A stretch of DNA of 64,000 nt from Methylobacterium haplocladii (GCF_007992175.1 NZ_BJZT01000006.1:62001-126000), one strand, 5' to 3'; numbered from the stretch's first letter, positions 32,476 to 41,859 are shown. Numbers and translations are program-made. The notes: generated by a model not told the origin, from the sequence alone.

Positions 32476-33972
32476 ATGGCGGCAGGCATCGCGGGCGATC
32501 TGTTCCGCATCAAATCCCTGGAACGGCTCAACAAGGATGCGGAGGACGGCGAGAACTCGCTGCAGCGGACGCTGGGTCCCTGGAGCCTGATCGGCCTCGG
32601 CATCGGCGCGGTCATCGGCGCCGGCCTGTTTTCCCTCACCGGCATCGCCGCGGCGGAGCATGCGGGACCTGCCGTCGTCATCTCCTTCGCCATCGCCGCC
32701 ATCGGCTGCGCCTTCGCCGGCATGTGCTACAGCGAGCTCGCCGGCATGATCCCGGTAGCGGGCTCGGCCTACACCTACAGCTACGCCACCATGGGCGAGT
32801 TCGTCGCCTGGATCATCGGCTGGGATCTCGTGCTCGAATACGCGGTCGGCGCGGCCACCGTCTCGGTGAGCTGGGCGCGCTACGTCACCCGCTTCCTGCG
32901 CGACACGTTGGGGATCAACCTGCCGGGTTCGCTGGTGAACTCGCCCTTCGAGACCTACCAGCTCGCCGACGGCTCCACCGCGCACGGCCTCGTCAACCTG
33001 CCGGCGATCTTCATCATCGTGGCGGCGTCCGCCCTGCTGATGATCGGCATCCGGGAATCGGCCCGGGTCAACGGCGTCATCGTGATGGTGAAGCTCGCCG
33101 TGGTGCTCACGGTGATCGGCGTCGGCCTGTTCTACATCAAGGCGCAGAACTACGACCCCTTCCTGCCGCCCAACACCGGCACCTTCGGCGAGTACGGCAT
33201 CTCGGGCGTGATGCGCGCGGCCGGCGTGGTGTTCTTCGCCTATGTCGGGTTCGATGCGGTCTCCACCGCGGCGCAGGAGGCCAAGAACCCCCAGCGCAAC
33301 ATGATGATCGGCATCCTCGGCTCGCTCGCGATCTGCACGGTGCTCTACATCGCCTTCGCCGGCGTGCTCACCGGGCTCGTCCACTATGACCAGATGAAGG
33401 GCGACGCCGCCCCGGTGAACACCGCCATCGCGCAGACGCCGTTCCCGTGGCTGCGCGGCCTCGTGACCTTCGGCGTGATCTGCGGCTTCTCCACCGTGAT
33501 CCTGGTGCTGCTGATGGGCCAGAGCCGGGTGTTCTACACCATGAGCCAGGACCGCTTGCTGCCCGGCTTCTTCTCGGCGATCCACCCGAAGTGGAAGACG
33601 CCCTACCGCTCGAACCTGTTCTTCATGGTGTTCACCGGGGCACTCGGCGGCTTCCTGCCGATCAGCCAACTCGGCCACATGACCTCGATCGGCACCCTGC
33701 TCGCCTTCATCCTCGTCTGTCTCGGGGTGATCATCCTGCGCCGGACCCAACCCGATGCGAAGCGCGAATACCGCACGCCGCTGGTGCCGTTCGTGCCGAT
33801 CATGGGCATCCTGTTCTGCGCCGCGATGATGGTCTCCCTCGATGGCGAGACCTGGCTGCGCCTGATCATCTGGATGGCGATCGGTATCGCGATCTATTTC
33901 GCCTGGAGCCGCCGCAACAGCCGCATCGGCCGCGAAGAGGGCGACGACGCGCCGACGGTGATGTCGCCGTGA
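32476..33972 (+). CDS. APC-family amino acid permease
   Basis: The 498-residue protein has 12 or more helices of the amino acid-polyamine-organocation family, with GLGIGAVIGAGLFSLTG in helix 1 and FAYVGFDAVSTAAQEAKNPQ in helix 6. These blocks fit the YfnA/cationic amino acid transporter group. It imports amino acids across the inner membrane with a proton gradient; the exact substrate is unknown. GGAGGAAG precedes the ATG. A composite palindromic repeat begins about 20 bp after the stop. Confidence 0.92.
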   Translation: MAAGIAGDLFRIKSLERLNKDAEDGENSLQRTLGPWSLIGLGIGAVIGAGLFSLTGIAAAEHAGPAVVISFAIAAIGCAFAGMCYSELAGMIPVAGSAYTYSYATMGEFVAWIIGWDLVLEYAVGAATVSVSWARYVTRFLRDTLGINLPGSLVNSPFETYQLADGSTAHGLVNLPAIFIIVAASALLMIGIRESARVNGVIVMVKLAVVLTVIGVGLFYIKAQNYDPFLPPNTGTFGEYGISGVMRAAGVVFFAYVGFDAVSTAAQEAKNPQRNMMIGILGSLAICTVLYIAFAGVLTGLVHYDQMKGDAAPVNTAIAQTPFPWLRGLVTFGVICGFSTVILVLLMGQSRVFYTMSQDRLLPGFFSAIHPKWKTPYRSNLFFMVFTGALGGFLPISQLGHMTSIGTLLAFILVCLGVIILRRTQPDAKREYRTPLVPFVPIMGILFCAAMMVSLDGETWLRLIIWMAIGIAIYFAWSRRNSRIGREEGDDAPTVMSP

Positions 33973-33993
33973 GGCGCTGAGGCCGCCGGGCAT

Positions 33994-34197
33994 CTCCTCT
34001 CCCCGCGTGCGGGGAGAGGGCCGCGACGACCTTGTCGTCGGCGCGGCGAGGCGGCAGCCGAAGGTGAGGGGATTGGTGCCGGACGAGACCCATTCGGAGT
34101 CGCCCCCTTACCTGCGCTCCGGCTTCGCCTTCGCTTGCCACGGACCCGGCAATGGGTCCGTGGCCCTCTCCCCGCGTGCGGGGAGAGGAGGATGCGC
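33994..34197 (+). repeat. Composite palindromic repeat, left copy (beside selD)
   Basis: The unit starts and ends with the hairpin CCTCTCCCCGC/GCGGGGAGAGG (33996-34019 and 34165-34188). Between them are GAGGCGGCAGCCGAAGGTGAGGGG and a Cys/Gly-codon-like CTTCGCCTTCGC block, plus a CACGGACCC / GGGTCCGTG stem (34139-34163). A second copy, in reverse orientation, lies at 39640-39823 on the other side of the selenium module. Confidence 0.85.
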
Positions 34198-34226
34198 GGT
34201 GTTCGATGCGACCGGCCTGGGACGGT

Positions 34227-35276
34227 TCAAATTACGCCGATCCGCGCCGCGCCCGCTTCCCCCACCCGCCCGACGATCGCCGCGTCCGCAAACCCCGCCC
34301 CGCGAATTCGCGAAAGGATCGCCTCCGCCCGGTCGGCCGCGCAGGCCACGAGCAGGCCGCCCGAGGTCTGCGGGTCGGTGAGGAGGTGCCGGCGCCAGTC
34401 CGGGAAGTCGCAGGGGAGGTCCACGGCCTCTCCGAAGGCCGACCAGTTGCGGTGCGAGGCGCCCGTGACGAAGCCCGCCTGTGCCAGGGCCGCGGCGGCC
34501 GGCAATAGCGGCACCGCATCGGCCTCGAGCGTCAGGGCGACCCCGGCCCCGCGGGCGAGTTCGAGCCCGTGGCCGAGCAGCCCGAAGCCGGTGACGTCGG
34601 TGATGGCATGCACGGCCGGGTCGGTGGCGAGTTCGGTGCCGACGCGGTTGAGCCGGGTCGTCGTGGAGATGAAGTCGGCATAGCCGCCCTCGGGGAGCGC
34701 CTGCTTCTTGATCGCGGCCGAGTAGATGCCGACGCCGATGGGCTTCGTCAGGATCAGCGCGTCCCCGGGGCGGGCGTCAGCGTTGCGGCGCACGTTCTCG
34801 CGGCGGCAGGTGCCGATGACGGCGAGGCCGTAGATCGGCTCCGGCGTGTCGATGGAGTGGCCGCCGGCGATCGGGATGCCGGCCTCCGCGCAGAGGCTCG
34901 CTCCGCCCTTCAGGATCTCGGCGACGGTCTCGGCGGAAATCCTGCCCACCGGCATGCCGAGGATGGCGAGCGCCATGATCGGTTTGCCGCCCATGGCGTA
35001 GACGTCGGAGATCGCGTTGGTCGCCGCGATCCGTCCGAAATCGCGTGGGTCGTCGACCATCGGCGTGAAGAAGTCGGTGGTGGCGATGACGCAGGTGCCG
35101 TCGTCCAGCGCCCAGACCGCTGCGTCGTCCGAGGTCTCGTTGCCGACGATCAGCCGCTCGAACGGCCCGGCCGCCGGCTGGTCGGCCAGCAGCCGGCGCA
35201 GCACGGCGGGATCGAGCTTGCAGCCGCAGCCGCCGCCATGGGCGAGGGTGCTGAGCCGGACCGGTTCGGCGTCCAT
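34227..35276 (-). CDS. selD: Selenide, water dikinase (selenophosphate synthase)
   Basis: The 349-residue protein has the N-terminal motif HGGGCGCK, with Cys17 and Lys20 at the same numbers as the E. coli catalytic pair, and then [26 protein letters not shown] and [14 protein letters not shown]. It makes selenophosphate from selenide and ATP in the cytoplasm for selenocysteine tRNA or 2-selenouridine tRNA. No selA, selB, selC or selU gene lies in the window, so the user of the product is elsewhere. It is divergent from the ABC transporter genes, 160 bp apart. The active-site residue is Cys, not selenocysteine. Confidence 0.95.
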   Translation of the reverse strand: MDAEPVRLSTLAHGGGCGCKLDPAVLRRLLADQPAAGPFERLIVGNETSDDAAVWALDDGTCVIATTDFFTPMVDDPRDFGRIAATNAISDVYAMGGKPIMALAILGMPVGRISAETVAEILKGGASLCAEAGIPIAGGHSIDTPEPIYGLAVIGTCRRENVRRNADARPGDALILTKPIGVGIYSAAIKKQALPEGGYADFISTTTRLNRVGTELATDPAVHAITDVTGFGLLGHGLELARGAGVALTLEADAVPLLPAAAALAQAGFVTGASHRNWSAFGEAVDLPCDFPDWRRHLLTDPQTSGGLLVACAADRAEAILSRIRGAGFADAAIVGRVGEAGAARIGVI

Positions 35277-35436
35277 GCGGGTCTCCGTTGCCGAGATTTT
35301 TGGGGTGCGCGCGGCCGGCGCCGGCCGTTGTCATGACACTGTCAGCCGCCGGGGCTCTCTTTGGGTAGATCGCGCCAAAGTGGTCGGCGCAGTATCGCGT
35401 CGCGGCCCCCACGGTGCAACGAGAGGAGGCGGCAGC

Positions 35437-36324
35437 ATGAGCGGTTGGGCACGGGCCATCGGCGTTTTCGCGATGCTCGCGACGGTCGTGGCGGGCGGCG
35501 CGGTCCAGGCGCAGAACTCCGAAAGACCCGCCTTCGTCTTCACCGGCATCCCCGACCAGGACGAGGCCCGATTGGTCGAGCGCTACGGCCGGGTCGCGTC
35601 GTATCTCCAGCAGAAGCTCGGCGTCCCCGTGAGATATCTGCCGGTGAAGAACTACTCCTCCGCCGTGACCGCCTTCAGCAACGGCGAGGTCCAGCTCGCC
35701 TGGTTCGGCGGTTTCACCGGCGTCCAGGCGCGGCGCCTCGTGCCGGGCTCGCAGGCGCTGGCGCAAGGCGCCGAGGACGCAGCGTTTCGCACCTATTTCA
35801 TCGCCAACACACGGCTTGGGCTGGTCAAGGCGGCAGACTTTCCAAGGGGGACGGCCGGCAGGACCTTCACCTTCGGCGCGCGCTCCTCGACCTCCGGCCG
35901 CCTGATGCCGGAATACTTCATCCGCCAGGCCTTTCCGGACAAGACGCCGGACGAGGTCTATGCGCGCATCGGCTATTCCGGCGAGCACAGCCGCACGATC
36001 CAGCTCGTGCAATCCGGCGTGTTCGATCTCGGCGCGGTCGACTACACGGTCTGGGACCTCGATACCAAAGCCGGCAGGGTCGACCCGGAGAAGGTCAACG
36101 TGATCTGGGAATCGCCGCCCTTCGCCAACAACCAATGGTCCGTGCGCGGCGACGTCGATCATACCTGGGGCAAGGGTTTTTCGGACAAGCTGCGCCAGGC
36201 GCTCCTCGGCATGAGCGATCCCGTCCTGCTCGCTCCCTTCGGCCGCTCGAAGTTCGTACCCGTGACGAACGACGCCTATGCGCCGCTGATCGCGGTGGGG
36301 AAGACCAGCGGCATGCTCGACTGA
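35437..36324 (+). CDS. Periplasmic binding protein, PhnD-like, putative selenium-oxyanion transporter (copy 1)
   Basis: The 295-residue protein has a signal peptide (MSGWARAIGVFAMLATVVAG, cleavage after VQA) and a PhnD-family domain with FTGIPDQDEARLVERY, WFGGFTGVQARRL, and TFGARSSTSGRLMPE. In this branch of the phosphonate-binding family the genes are often beside selD and are annotated as putative selenate-binding proteins. It would capture the anion in the periplasm for the permease at 38076. GAGAGGAGGC lies before the ATG. Copy 2 follows 156 bp later. The substrate is inferred from context only. Confidence 0.85.
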   Translation: MSGWARAIGVFAMLATVVAGGAVQAQNSERPAFVFTGIPDQDEARLVERYGRVASYLQQKLGVPVRYLPVKNYSSAVTAFSNGEVQLAWFGGFTGVQARRLVPGSQALAQGAEDAAFRTYFIANTRLGLVKAADFPRGTAGRTFTFGARSSTSGRLMPEYFIRQAFPDKTPDEVYARIGYSGEHSRTIQLVQSGVFDLGAVDYTVWDLDTKAGRVDPEKVNVIWESPPFANNQWSVRGDVDHTWGKGFSDKLRQALLGMSDPVLLAPFGRSKFVPVTNDAYAPLIAVGKTSGMLD

Positions 36325-36480
36325 CGTCTTCGTCTCCGCAGCCCGTCCGCGAAAGGGTCTGTGACAATCACGATCCGTCGCGCCGCGTGTCCGTGACGTC
36401 CGCCGCATTCCTTTGATATCACCGACACTCCCCGCCGGACGGCGTCCCGTCCTCACATGCGGAGGGATCGGAGTATCCGA

Positions 36481-37347
36481 ATGCGCAACTGGGTGTTGGG
36501 GATCGTCGCTGCCGTCGTGATGGCGGGACCGTCGCGGGCTGCGGACACGCCGCCCTTCGTCTTCACCGGCATCCCCGACCAGGACGAGAGCCGCCTCGTC
36601 GAGCGCTTCGGCAAGGTCGCGCGCTATCTCCAGGACAAGCTCGGCATCCCCGTAAAATACATCCCGGTGAAGAACTACCCGGCCGCCGTCACCGCCTTCA
36701 CCAACGGCCAGGTCCAGCTCGCCTGGTTCGGCGGGTTCACCGGCGTCCAGGCCCGCAAGGCGGTGCCGGGCTCGCTCGCCATCGCGCAGGGCGCGGAGGA
36801 TGCCGCCTTCAAGACCTACTTCATCGCCAACACCAAGCTCGGGCTCGACAAGGCGAAGGACTTCCCGAAGGAGACGGCCGGAAAAACCTTCACCTTCGGC
36901 TCGCGCGCCTCGACCTCCGGCCGGCTGATGCCGGAGCATTTCATCCGGCAGGCCTTTCCGGGCAAGACACCGGAGGAGGTCTATAGCCGCGTCGGCTTCT
37001 CGGGCGATCACAGCCGGACCATCCAGCTGGTGCAGTCCGGCGCCTTCGAGGTCGGCGCCGTCGATTATTCGGTCTGGGATCTCGACAGCAAGGCCGGCAA
37101 GGTCGACGCCGCGGCCGTCGAAGTGATCTGGGAGAGCCCGACCTTTCCGGACTATCAGTGGACGGTGCGCGGCGATGCTGACGCGACCTACGGCGCGGGC
37201 TTCACCGACAAGCTGCAACAGGCGCTGATCGCGGTGAAGGACCCGGCGATCCTGGAGCCGTTCGGCCGCTCGAAATTCATCGCGGTGACCAACGACTCCT
37301 ATGCCCCCCTCGTCGCAGTGGGCAAATCGACCGGCCTGCTCGATTAG
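36481..37347 (+). CDS. Periplasmic binding protein, PhnD-like (copy 2)
   Basis: The 288-residue protein is a close paralogue of the one just upstream. It has a signal peptide (VLGIVAAVVMAGPSRA) and the same blocks FTGIPDQDESRLVERF, AWFGGFTGVQARKA and ASTSGRLMPEHFIR. GGAGTATCCG supports the ATG at 36481 over one eight codons upstream. The pair is probably a recent tandem duplication, with possible division of labour in affinity or substrate (selenate versus selenite, or another oxyanion). The ATPase gene starts 13 bp after the stop. Confidence 0.85.
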   Translation: MRNWVLGIVAAVVMAGPSRAADTPPFVFTGIPDQDESRLVERFGKVARYLQDKLGIPVKYIPVKNYPAAVTAFTNGQVQLAWFGGFTGVQARKAVPGSLAIAQGAEDAAFKTYFIANTKLGLDKAKDFPKETAGKTFTFGSRASTSGRLMPEHFIRQAFPGKTPEEVYSRVGFSGDHSRTIQLVQSGAFEVGAVDYSVWDLDSKAGKVDAAAVEVIWESPTFPDYQWTVRGDADATYGAGFTDKLQQALIAVKDPAILEPFGRSKFIAVTNDSYAPLVAVGKSTGLLD

Positions 37348-37359
37348 CCGGCAACGGAA

Positions 37360-38082
37360 TTGGCTCGCGAGTCCTCGGCCCACGCGCCGGTCGTCCTCTC
37401 GAACGCCTCGGCCGCCTATCGCGGCCGCACGGTGCTGTCGGGCATCGACCTGACCATCCGCGCGGGGGAGCGCGTCGGACTGCTCGGCCGCTCCGGCGCC
37501 GGCAAGTCCACGCTGATCGGGCTGATCCACGCGCAGGCCGCGGGGGCGGTCGCGCTGGTGCCGCAGGCGGCGGCGCTGGTGCGCACGCTCTCGGTCTTCC
37601 ACAACGTCTATATGGGCCGGCTCGACCGGCGCTCGACGTGGCACAATCTTCGGACTTTGGCCTTTCCGCCACGGGCGGATGTCGTCGAGGTGACCGCTAT
37701 CCTCGCTCGCGTCGGCCTTGCCGAAAGCCTGAAGGCGAAGGCCGGCGAGCTCTCCGGCGGGCAACAGCAGCGCGTCTCGGTGGCCCGTGCGCTCTACAAC
37801 GGCCGGCCGATCCTCTTGGGAGACGAGCCGGTTTCGGCCCTCGACCGGGCGCAGGGGGCGGCGGTGCTGGAGCAACTGGCCAGCCGGCATGCGACGCTGG
37901 TTCTAGCGCTGCACGACGTGACGCTGGCGCTCGGGCATTGCGACCGGATCGTGGTGCTGGATGCCGGCCGGATCGTCCTCGACCGGCCCTCGCAGGACCT
38001 CGATGCGGCGGCGCTGGCGCCGTTCTACGACGAGGGGCGAACGCGCGGCTTCGTCGGCATCGGTCGGGCAGCGCCATGCTGA
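37360..38082 (+). CDS. ABC transporter ATPase, PhnC-like
   Basis: The 240-residue protein has Walker A GRSGAGKST, the signature LSGGQQQRVSVARAL, Walker B ILLGDEPVSALD (with Glu after the Asp) and the switch His in LALHDVTLAL. The set is complete. It powers import by the downstream permease. The start is TTG, which is rare and may keep the level low; no closer ATG is in frame. Its stop overlaps the permease start (ATGCTGA), so the two are coupled. Confidence 0.92.
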   Translation: MARESSAHAPVVLSNASAAYRGRTVLSGIDLTIRAGERVGLLGRSGAGKSTLIGLIHAQAAGAVALVPQAAALVRTLSVFHNVYMGRLDRRSTWHNLRTLAFPPRADVVEVTAILARVGLAESLKAKAGELSGGQQQRVSVARALYNGRPILLGDEPVSALDRAQGAAVLEQLASRHATLVLALHDVTLALGHCDRIVVLDAGRIVLDRPSQDLDAAALAPFYDEGRTRGFVGIGRAAPC

Positions 38083-39608
38083 GCGCACGCCTCCGCCCCG
38101 CCAGCTACACCACCGTCTCGCTCTGGTTCCTCGCCGTCGCCCTCGCCGCCCTGCTGCCAGCCGACCTGCACGTCACCAGCCTCTCCCCCTGGGCCGACCT
38201 GCGGCGCCTGCTCGACGGCCTGGTCCGGCCCGAATTCGTCGCCGTCGAAGCCTGGAGCGTCGTCTACACGGTCGCCTTCGCGGTGATCGGCGTGACGCTC
38301 GGCGCCGGAGCGGGGTTCCTGCTGGCGATCCCCTTTGCGCGCTTCCGCAGCGTGCGGCTCGTCTGCGCGTGCTTGCGGGCCGTCCACGAATTGTTCTGGG
38401 CGCTGCTGCTGATGCAGGTGTTCGGCCTGTCGGCGGCGACCGGCATCCTCGCCATCGCGCTGCCCTATGCCGGCATCTGCGCCAAGGTCTATTCGGAGAT
38501 CATCGAGGAGGCCGACCTGTCGGCGCTGCGGGTGGTGCCGTACGGGACCGGCGCGGTCTCGGCCTTCGTCTATGCCCGGCTGCCGGACGTGGCGGCGAGC
38601 CTGCGCCACTACACACTCTACCGGCTCGAATGCGCCATGCGCTCGACCCTGGTGCTCGGCTTCATCGGCCTGCCGACCATGGGCTTCTACCTGGAATCGG
38701 CGTTTCGCCAGGGCCGCTACGGCGAGGCTGGCGCGCTGCTGTTCGTCTTCTACCTCCTGATCGGTTCGCGCCGGCTCTGGGTAAGGGCGCGCACGGTACC
38801 GGTCCTGATCGTCGCCAGCCTGCTTCTGCTCCCGAAGACCGTGGGCTCGACGGAGGTCTGGCCGAGCCTCGTCCGGTTCGTCACGCAGCAGATCGTGCCC
38901 TCGCCCCTGCGCCAGGGCGCCCTGCTCGACCCCGCCACGTGGTCGCGGCTCTGGGCCTGGACTCAGCCGATCGTGACACAGCAGATCCTGCCGGGCGCGG
39001 CCCAGACGCTCGTGCTCGCCCAGATCGCCCTCGTCGCCACCGCCATCGGCGCGCTAGTGTTGTTTCCGCTGACGTCGCGGCGCTTCGCGGGGCGGCTCGG
39101 CCAGCCGGCGGGGCGCGTGCTCCTCGTCGTCGTGCGCTCGACGCCGGAGTACATGCTGGCCTACGTGCTGCTGCAGAACCTCGGCCCCTCGATGCTGCCG
39201 GCGATCCTGGCACTGTCGATCCACAATGCCGGAATCGTCGGCTACCTCATGGGCCGCCACGCCGACGGCCTGCCCTATCGCCCCGACGCGCCGACGGGCC
39301 TGAACCTCTACGCGTACGAGACGGTGCCACGCCTCTACGGGCAGTTCCTGGCCTACCTGCTCTACCGCTGGGAGCTGATCCTGCGCGAGAGCGCGATTTT
39401 CGGGATCCTGGGTGTCGCGACGCTCGGCTTCTACGTCGATGCGGCCATCTCTGAGCTGCGCATCGACGTGGCTGTGGTGCTGATCGCGGCGACCGTGGTG
39501 CTCACACTCTGCGTCGACGCCCTGTCGCGCGCGCTTCGCAAGGCGCTGCGGATCGACACGTTGCCGATGCGGTTGTCGCAGCCGATGGTGAAGGGTGCCG
39601 GCGGCTGA
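38076..39608 (+). CDS. ABC transporter permease, two PhnE-like halves fused
   Basis: The 510-residue protein has about 12 helices in two homologous PhnE-type halves, each with a cytoplasmic EAA-like loop. The first has IIEEADLSALRVVPYGTGAV and RSTLVLGFIGLPTMGFYL; the second has YETVPRLYGQFLAYLLYRWE and RESAIFGILGVATLGFYVD. A fused permease needs no partner subunit, so one ATPase dimer would serve it. It overlaps the ATPase gene by seven bases. With the binding proteins upstream it forms a full importer next to selD. Confidence 0.92.
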   Translation: MLSARLRPASYTTVSLWFLAVALAALLPADLHVTSLSPWADLRRLLDGLVRPEFVAVEAWSVVYTVAFAVIGVTLGAGAGFLLAIPFARFRSVRLVCACLRAVHELFWALLLMQVFGLSAATGILAIALPYAGICAKVYSEIIEEADLSALRVVPYGTGAVSAFVYARLPDVAASLRHYTLYRLECAMRSTLVLGFIGLPTMGFYLESAFRQGRYGEAGALLFVFYLLIGSRRLWVRARTVPVLIVASLLLLPKTVGSTEVWPSLVRFVTQQIVPSPLRQGALLDPATWSRLWAWTQPIVTQQILPGAAQTLVLAQIALVATAIGALVLFPLTSRRFAGRLGQPAGRVLLVVVRSTPEYMLAYVLLQNLGPSMLPAILALSIHNAGIVGYLMGRHADGLPYRPDAPTGLNLYAYETVPRLYGQFLAYLLYRWELILRESAIFGILGVATLGFYVDAAISELRIDVAVVLIAATVVLTLCVDALSRALRKALRIDTLPMRLSQPMVKGAGG

Positions 39609-39639
39609 GCTTCTCCGGATAGCAAATCGGCTGCCGCGC

Positions 39640-39823
39640 ATACCCTCTCCCCGCACGCGGGGAGAGGCCTGGATGGACCTTGCCGTCCATGCAGGAAGCG
39701 GAGGCGAAGCCGAAGCGAAGGTGAGGGAATGGTTCCGGCGGAGGCTCCTCCGGCTGCACCCCCTCAACTTCGGCTGCCGCCTCGTCGCGGCCCTCGCCCC
39801 GCGCGCGGGGAGAGGAGGATGCG
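39640..39823 (-). repeat. Composite palindromic repeat, right copy (inverted)
   Basis: The hairpins CCTCTCCCCGC/GCGGGGAGAGG (39644-39667) and CCTCGCCCCGC/GCGGGGAGAGG (39792-39815) bound this copy. In reverse complement it repeats the order of the left copy (33994-34197): hairpin, GAGGCGGCAGCCGAAGTTGAGGG, then a CTTCGGCTTCGCC block, then hairpin. The two copies thus face each other around the selD-transporter module. Confidence 0.8.
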
Positions 39824-39852
39824 CGGCCAACGACGATCGACCGGGAAAGGGA

Positions 39853-41859
39853 TCAAGCCGGCATCGGCAGGGCCTGGCGCGGCGGAGCGGGTGCCGGCAT
39901 GTCCGCAGCCGGTTTCGTCTCGGCGGCGCCGAGCACCGCTTCGATCGTGTCGCGTAGCGACGAGACGTGCTCGTCGGCGTCCACCTCACTGCGCACGGCG
40001 GCCTCGGAGGTGCCCTCGTCGTCGATGCGCCAGAGGCCGACCGCGATGCGCTTGCCCGGCAGCTTCTGGCGCAGCCGGCCGACGAGGCGGCGCAGGTGGC
40101 CGGGCTCGCCGCCGATGGCGAGCGAGATCACCACCACCATTTGTGCGGGGCCGGCATCGAACCCGTCGATCTGGGCGCGGGCGAGGTCCGAGAAGGCGGC
40201 GATTCGGGTGCCGAGGCCGTGCTTGCGCAGCAGCTGCGCCAGGATCGCCGCGGCCGGCTCGTCGAGGAAGCCGCGGCCGGCGACGCAGAGCACCGCCCCC
40301 TCCTGCCGCCATGCCTCGGGCAGTTCCTCGGGCTCGGGCGGATCGTCGATCGCCGGAGCGCTGTCGCAGGCCGCCTCGGCCGCCACGGCCTTGCCGGCGA
40401 AGAGCCGCCGCACGGCCTTGGCCGGCTGCAGCGGCCTCTCGTCCTCGCGCGATTCCATCTCGTCGATCAGTGCGGTGATGGAGGTGCGGATGTCGCCCTT
40501 CTGCTCGAGCGTCAGCACCCCGCGGGCGGCATCGCGCGAGGCGAGTTCGAGGCCCTTCAGCACCACCTCGTCGTAGTACGCCGAGAGCGAGCAGGTCCGC
40601 AGGATCGTGTCGGCATGCTCCTGCGCCTCCTCCGGGTCGTCGGCGAGCATGCGCTGGTAGAAATTCTCCACCGGTGTCAGCGCCGGGCGGTCGCTGAACA
40701 GCACGTCCAGGAATTCGAGCGCGTCGACGTGGCGGCCGAGCACCACGAGGCAGACGGTGAGCGGCGTCGACAGAATGAGGCCGACCGGACCCCACAGCCA
40801 GATCCAGAACAGGGCCGAGACCAGCACCGCGAAGGGCGAGAGCCCCGTCGAGTGGCCATAGACCAGGGGTTCGATGATCTGACCGACCAGCGGCTCGATC
40901 ACGCCGAACAGGATCAGCGTGGCGATGACCATGCCCCAGCCCGGATCGACGGCGGCCGCCACCGCCACGGGAAAGACCGCCGAGACGAAGGCGCCGATAT
41001 ACGGCACGAAGCGCATCAGCGCGGAGAAGATGCCCCAGAGCACCGGGTTCGGCACGCCGATCGCCCAGAGCCCCAGGCCGATGACGAGGCCGAAGCCGGA
41101 ATTCAGTGCGAGCTGGCCGATGAAGTAGCGGGAGAGCCGCCGGGCGGCGTCGTCCATCGCGACGGTGGTGCGGTGGAGGTCGCTCGATCCGGCCAGGCGG
41201 ATCAGCCTGTCGCGCAGGTCCTCGCGCTGCATCAGGATGAAGAGCAGCACCACGAGCACGATGCCGGTGGTGGCGAGCGGCGCCAGCACCGGCGAGAGCA
41301 CGGTGTTGGCGAGTTCGAGCGGGCTCGGCGGACGGTCCTTCATTTCCACCAGCACGGGCGGGGTCGGCTCGGGCTTGGTCTGCGACGTCTCCGGCTTCTT
41401 CTGCTTGTCCGGCTCACTGCCGGCGTCGTGGATCGCCCGGTTGATGTTGGCGACGTAGTCCATGCCCGTGCCGAGCGGCCCCTGGCGCAGGCCCTCGATC
41501 TTGCGCTCGATCGTATGCTGGTAGCGCGGCACGTCCTTGACGAGGTCGGCGACCTGCACGCCGATCACGGTGGAGAGCGCCGCGATGATGCCCGAGGCCA
41601 TCAGCACCGCGATCAGCACCGAGAGCAGCCGGCCGAGCTTCAGCCGGCGAAACACGTGGACGAGGGGGCCGATGACGAAGGACAGCAGGACCGCGATGGC
41701 GATCGGGATCAGGATGTCGCGGCCGAGATAGAGCCCCGTGACGATGATCGCCGCCACGATGACCGGCGCGGCGAAGCTGCCCTTCGGCCGTTCGGCGGCA
41801 GCGACCCGCGTCGGGCGTGGCGGGACGACGAGGCCGCTGCTTCTCGGATCGCTCTTCAT
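39853..41859 (-). CDS. AI-2E family transporter with a long C-terminal soluble domain
   Basis: From the ATG at 41857-41859 the product has 668 residues. Residues 25-400 are an AI-2E/PerM membrane domain (LIPIAIAVLLSFVIGPLV, then FVPYIGAFVSAVFPVAVA, then FWIWLWGPVGLILSTPLTVC). After it comes a soluble part of about 270 residues, with LSAYYDEVVLKGLELASRD and a C-terminal section (GAVLCVAGRGFLDEPAAAIL, MVVVISLAIGGEPGHLRRLV) that looks like a phosphotransferase- or nucleotide-type alpha/beta fold. This extension is not part of the core family. A GTG seven codons upstream is the other possible start. Confidence 0.88.
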   Translation of the reverse strand: MKSDPRSSGLVVPPRPTRVAAAERPKGSFAAPVIVAAIIVTGLYLGRDILIPIAIAVLLSFVIGPLVHVFRRLKLGRLLSVLIAVLMASGIIAALSTVIGVQVADLVKDVPRYQHTIERKIEGLRQGPLGTGMDYVANINRAIHDAGSEPDKQKKPETSQTKPEPTPPVLVEMKDRPPSPLELANTVLSPVLAPLATTGIVLVVLLFILMQREDLRDRLIRLAGSSDLHRTTVAMDDAARRLSRYFIGQLALNSGFGLVIGLGLWAIGVPNPVLWGIFSALMRFVPYIGAFVSAVFPVAVAAAVDPGWGMVIATLILFGVIEPLVGQIIEPLVYGHSTGLSPFAVLVSALFWIWLWGPVGLILSTPLTVCLVVLGRHVDALEFLDVLFSDRPALTPVENFYQRMLADDPEEAQEHADTILRTCSLSAYYDEVVLKGLELASRDAARGVLTLEQKGDIRTSITALIDEMESREDERPLQPAKAVRRLFAGKAVAAEAACDSAPAIDDPPEPEELPEAWRQEGAVLCVAGRGFLDEPAAAILAQLLRKHGLGTRIAAFSDLARAQIDGFDAGPAQMVVVISLAIGGEPGHLRRLVGRLRQKLPGKRIAVGLWRIDDEGTSEAAVRSEVDADEHVSSLRDTIEAVLGAAETKPAADMPAPAPPRQALPMPA

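Noticed and set aside
34227..35276. selD considered as a selenocysteine-containing gene with in-frame TGA
   Set aside because: The catalytic residue is an ordinary Cys codon and the frame is open throughout.
34777..37890. Minus-strand frame of 1037 codons over selD and the transporter
   Set aside because: It is a shadow of the binding-protein and ATPase genes; the plus-strand proteins have clear signal peptides and motifs.
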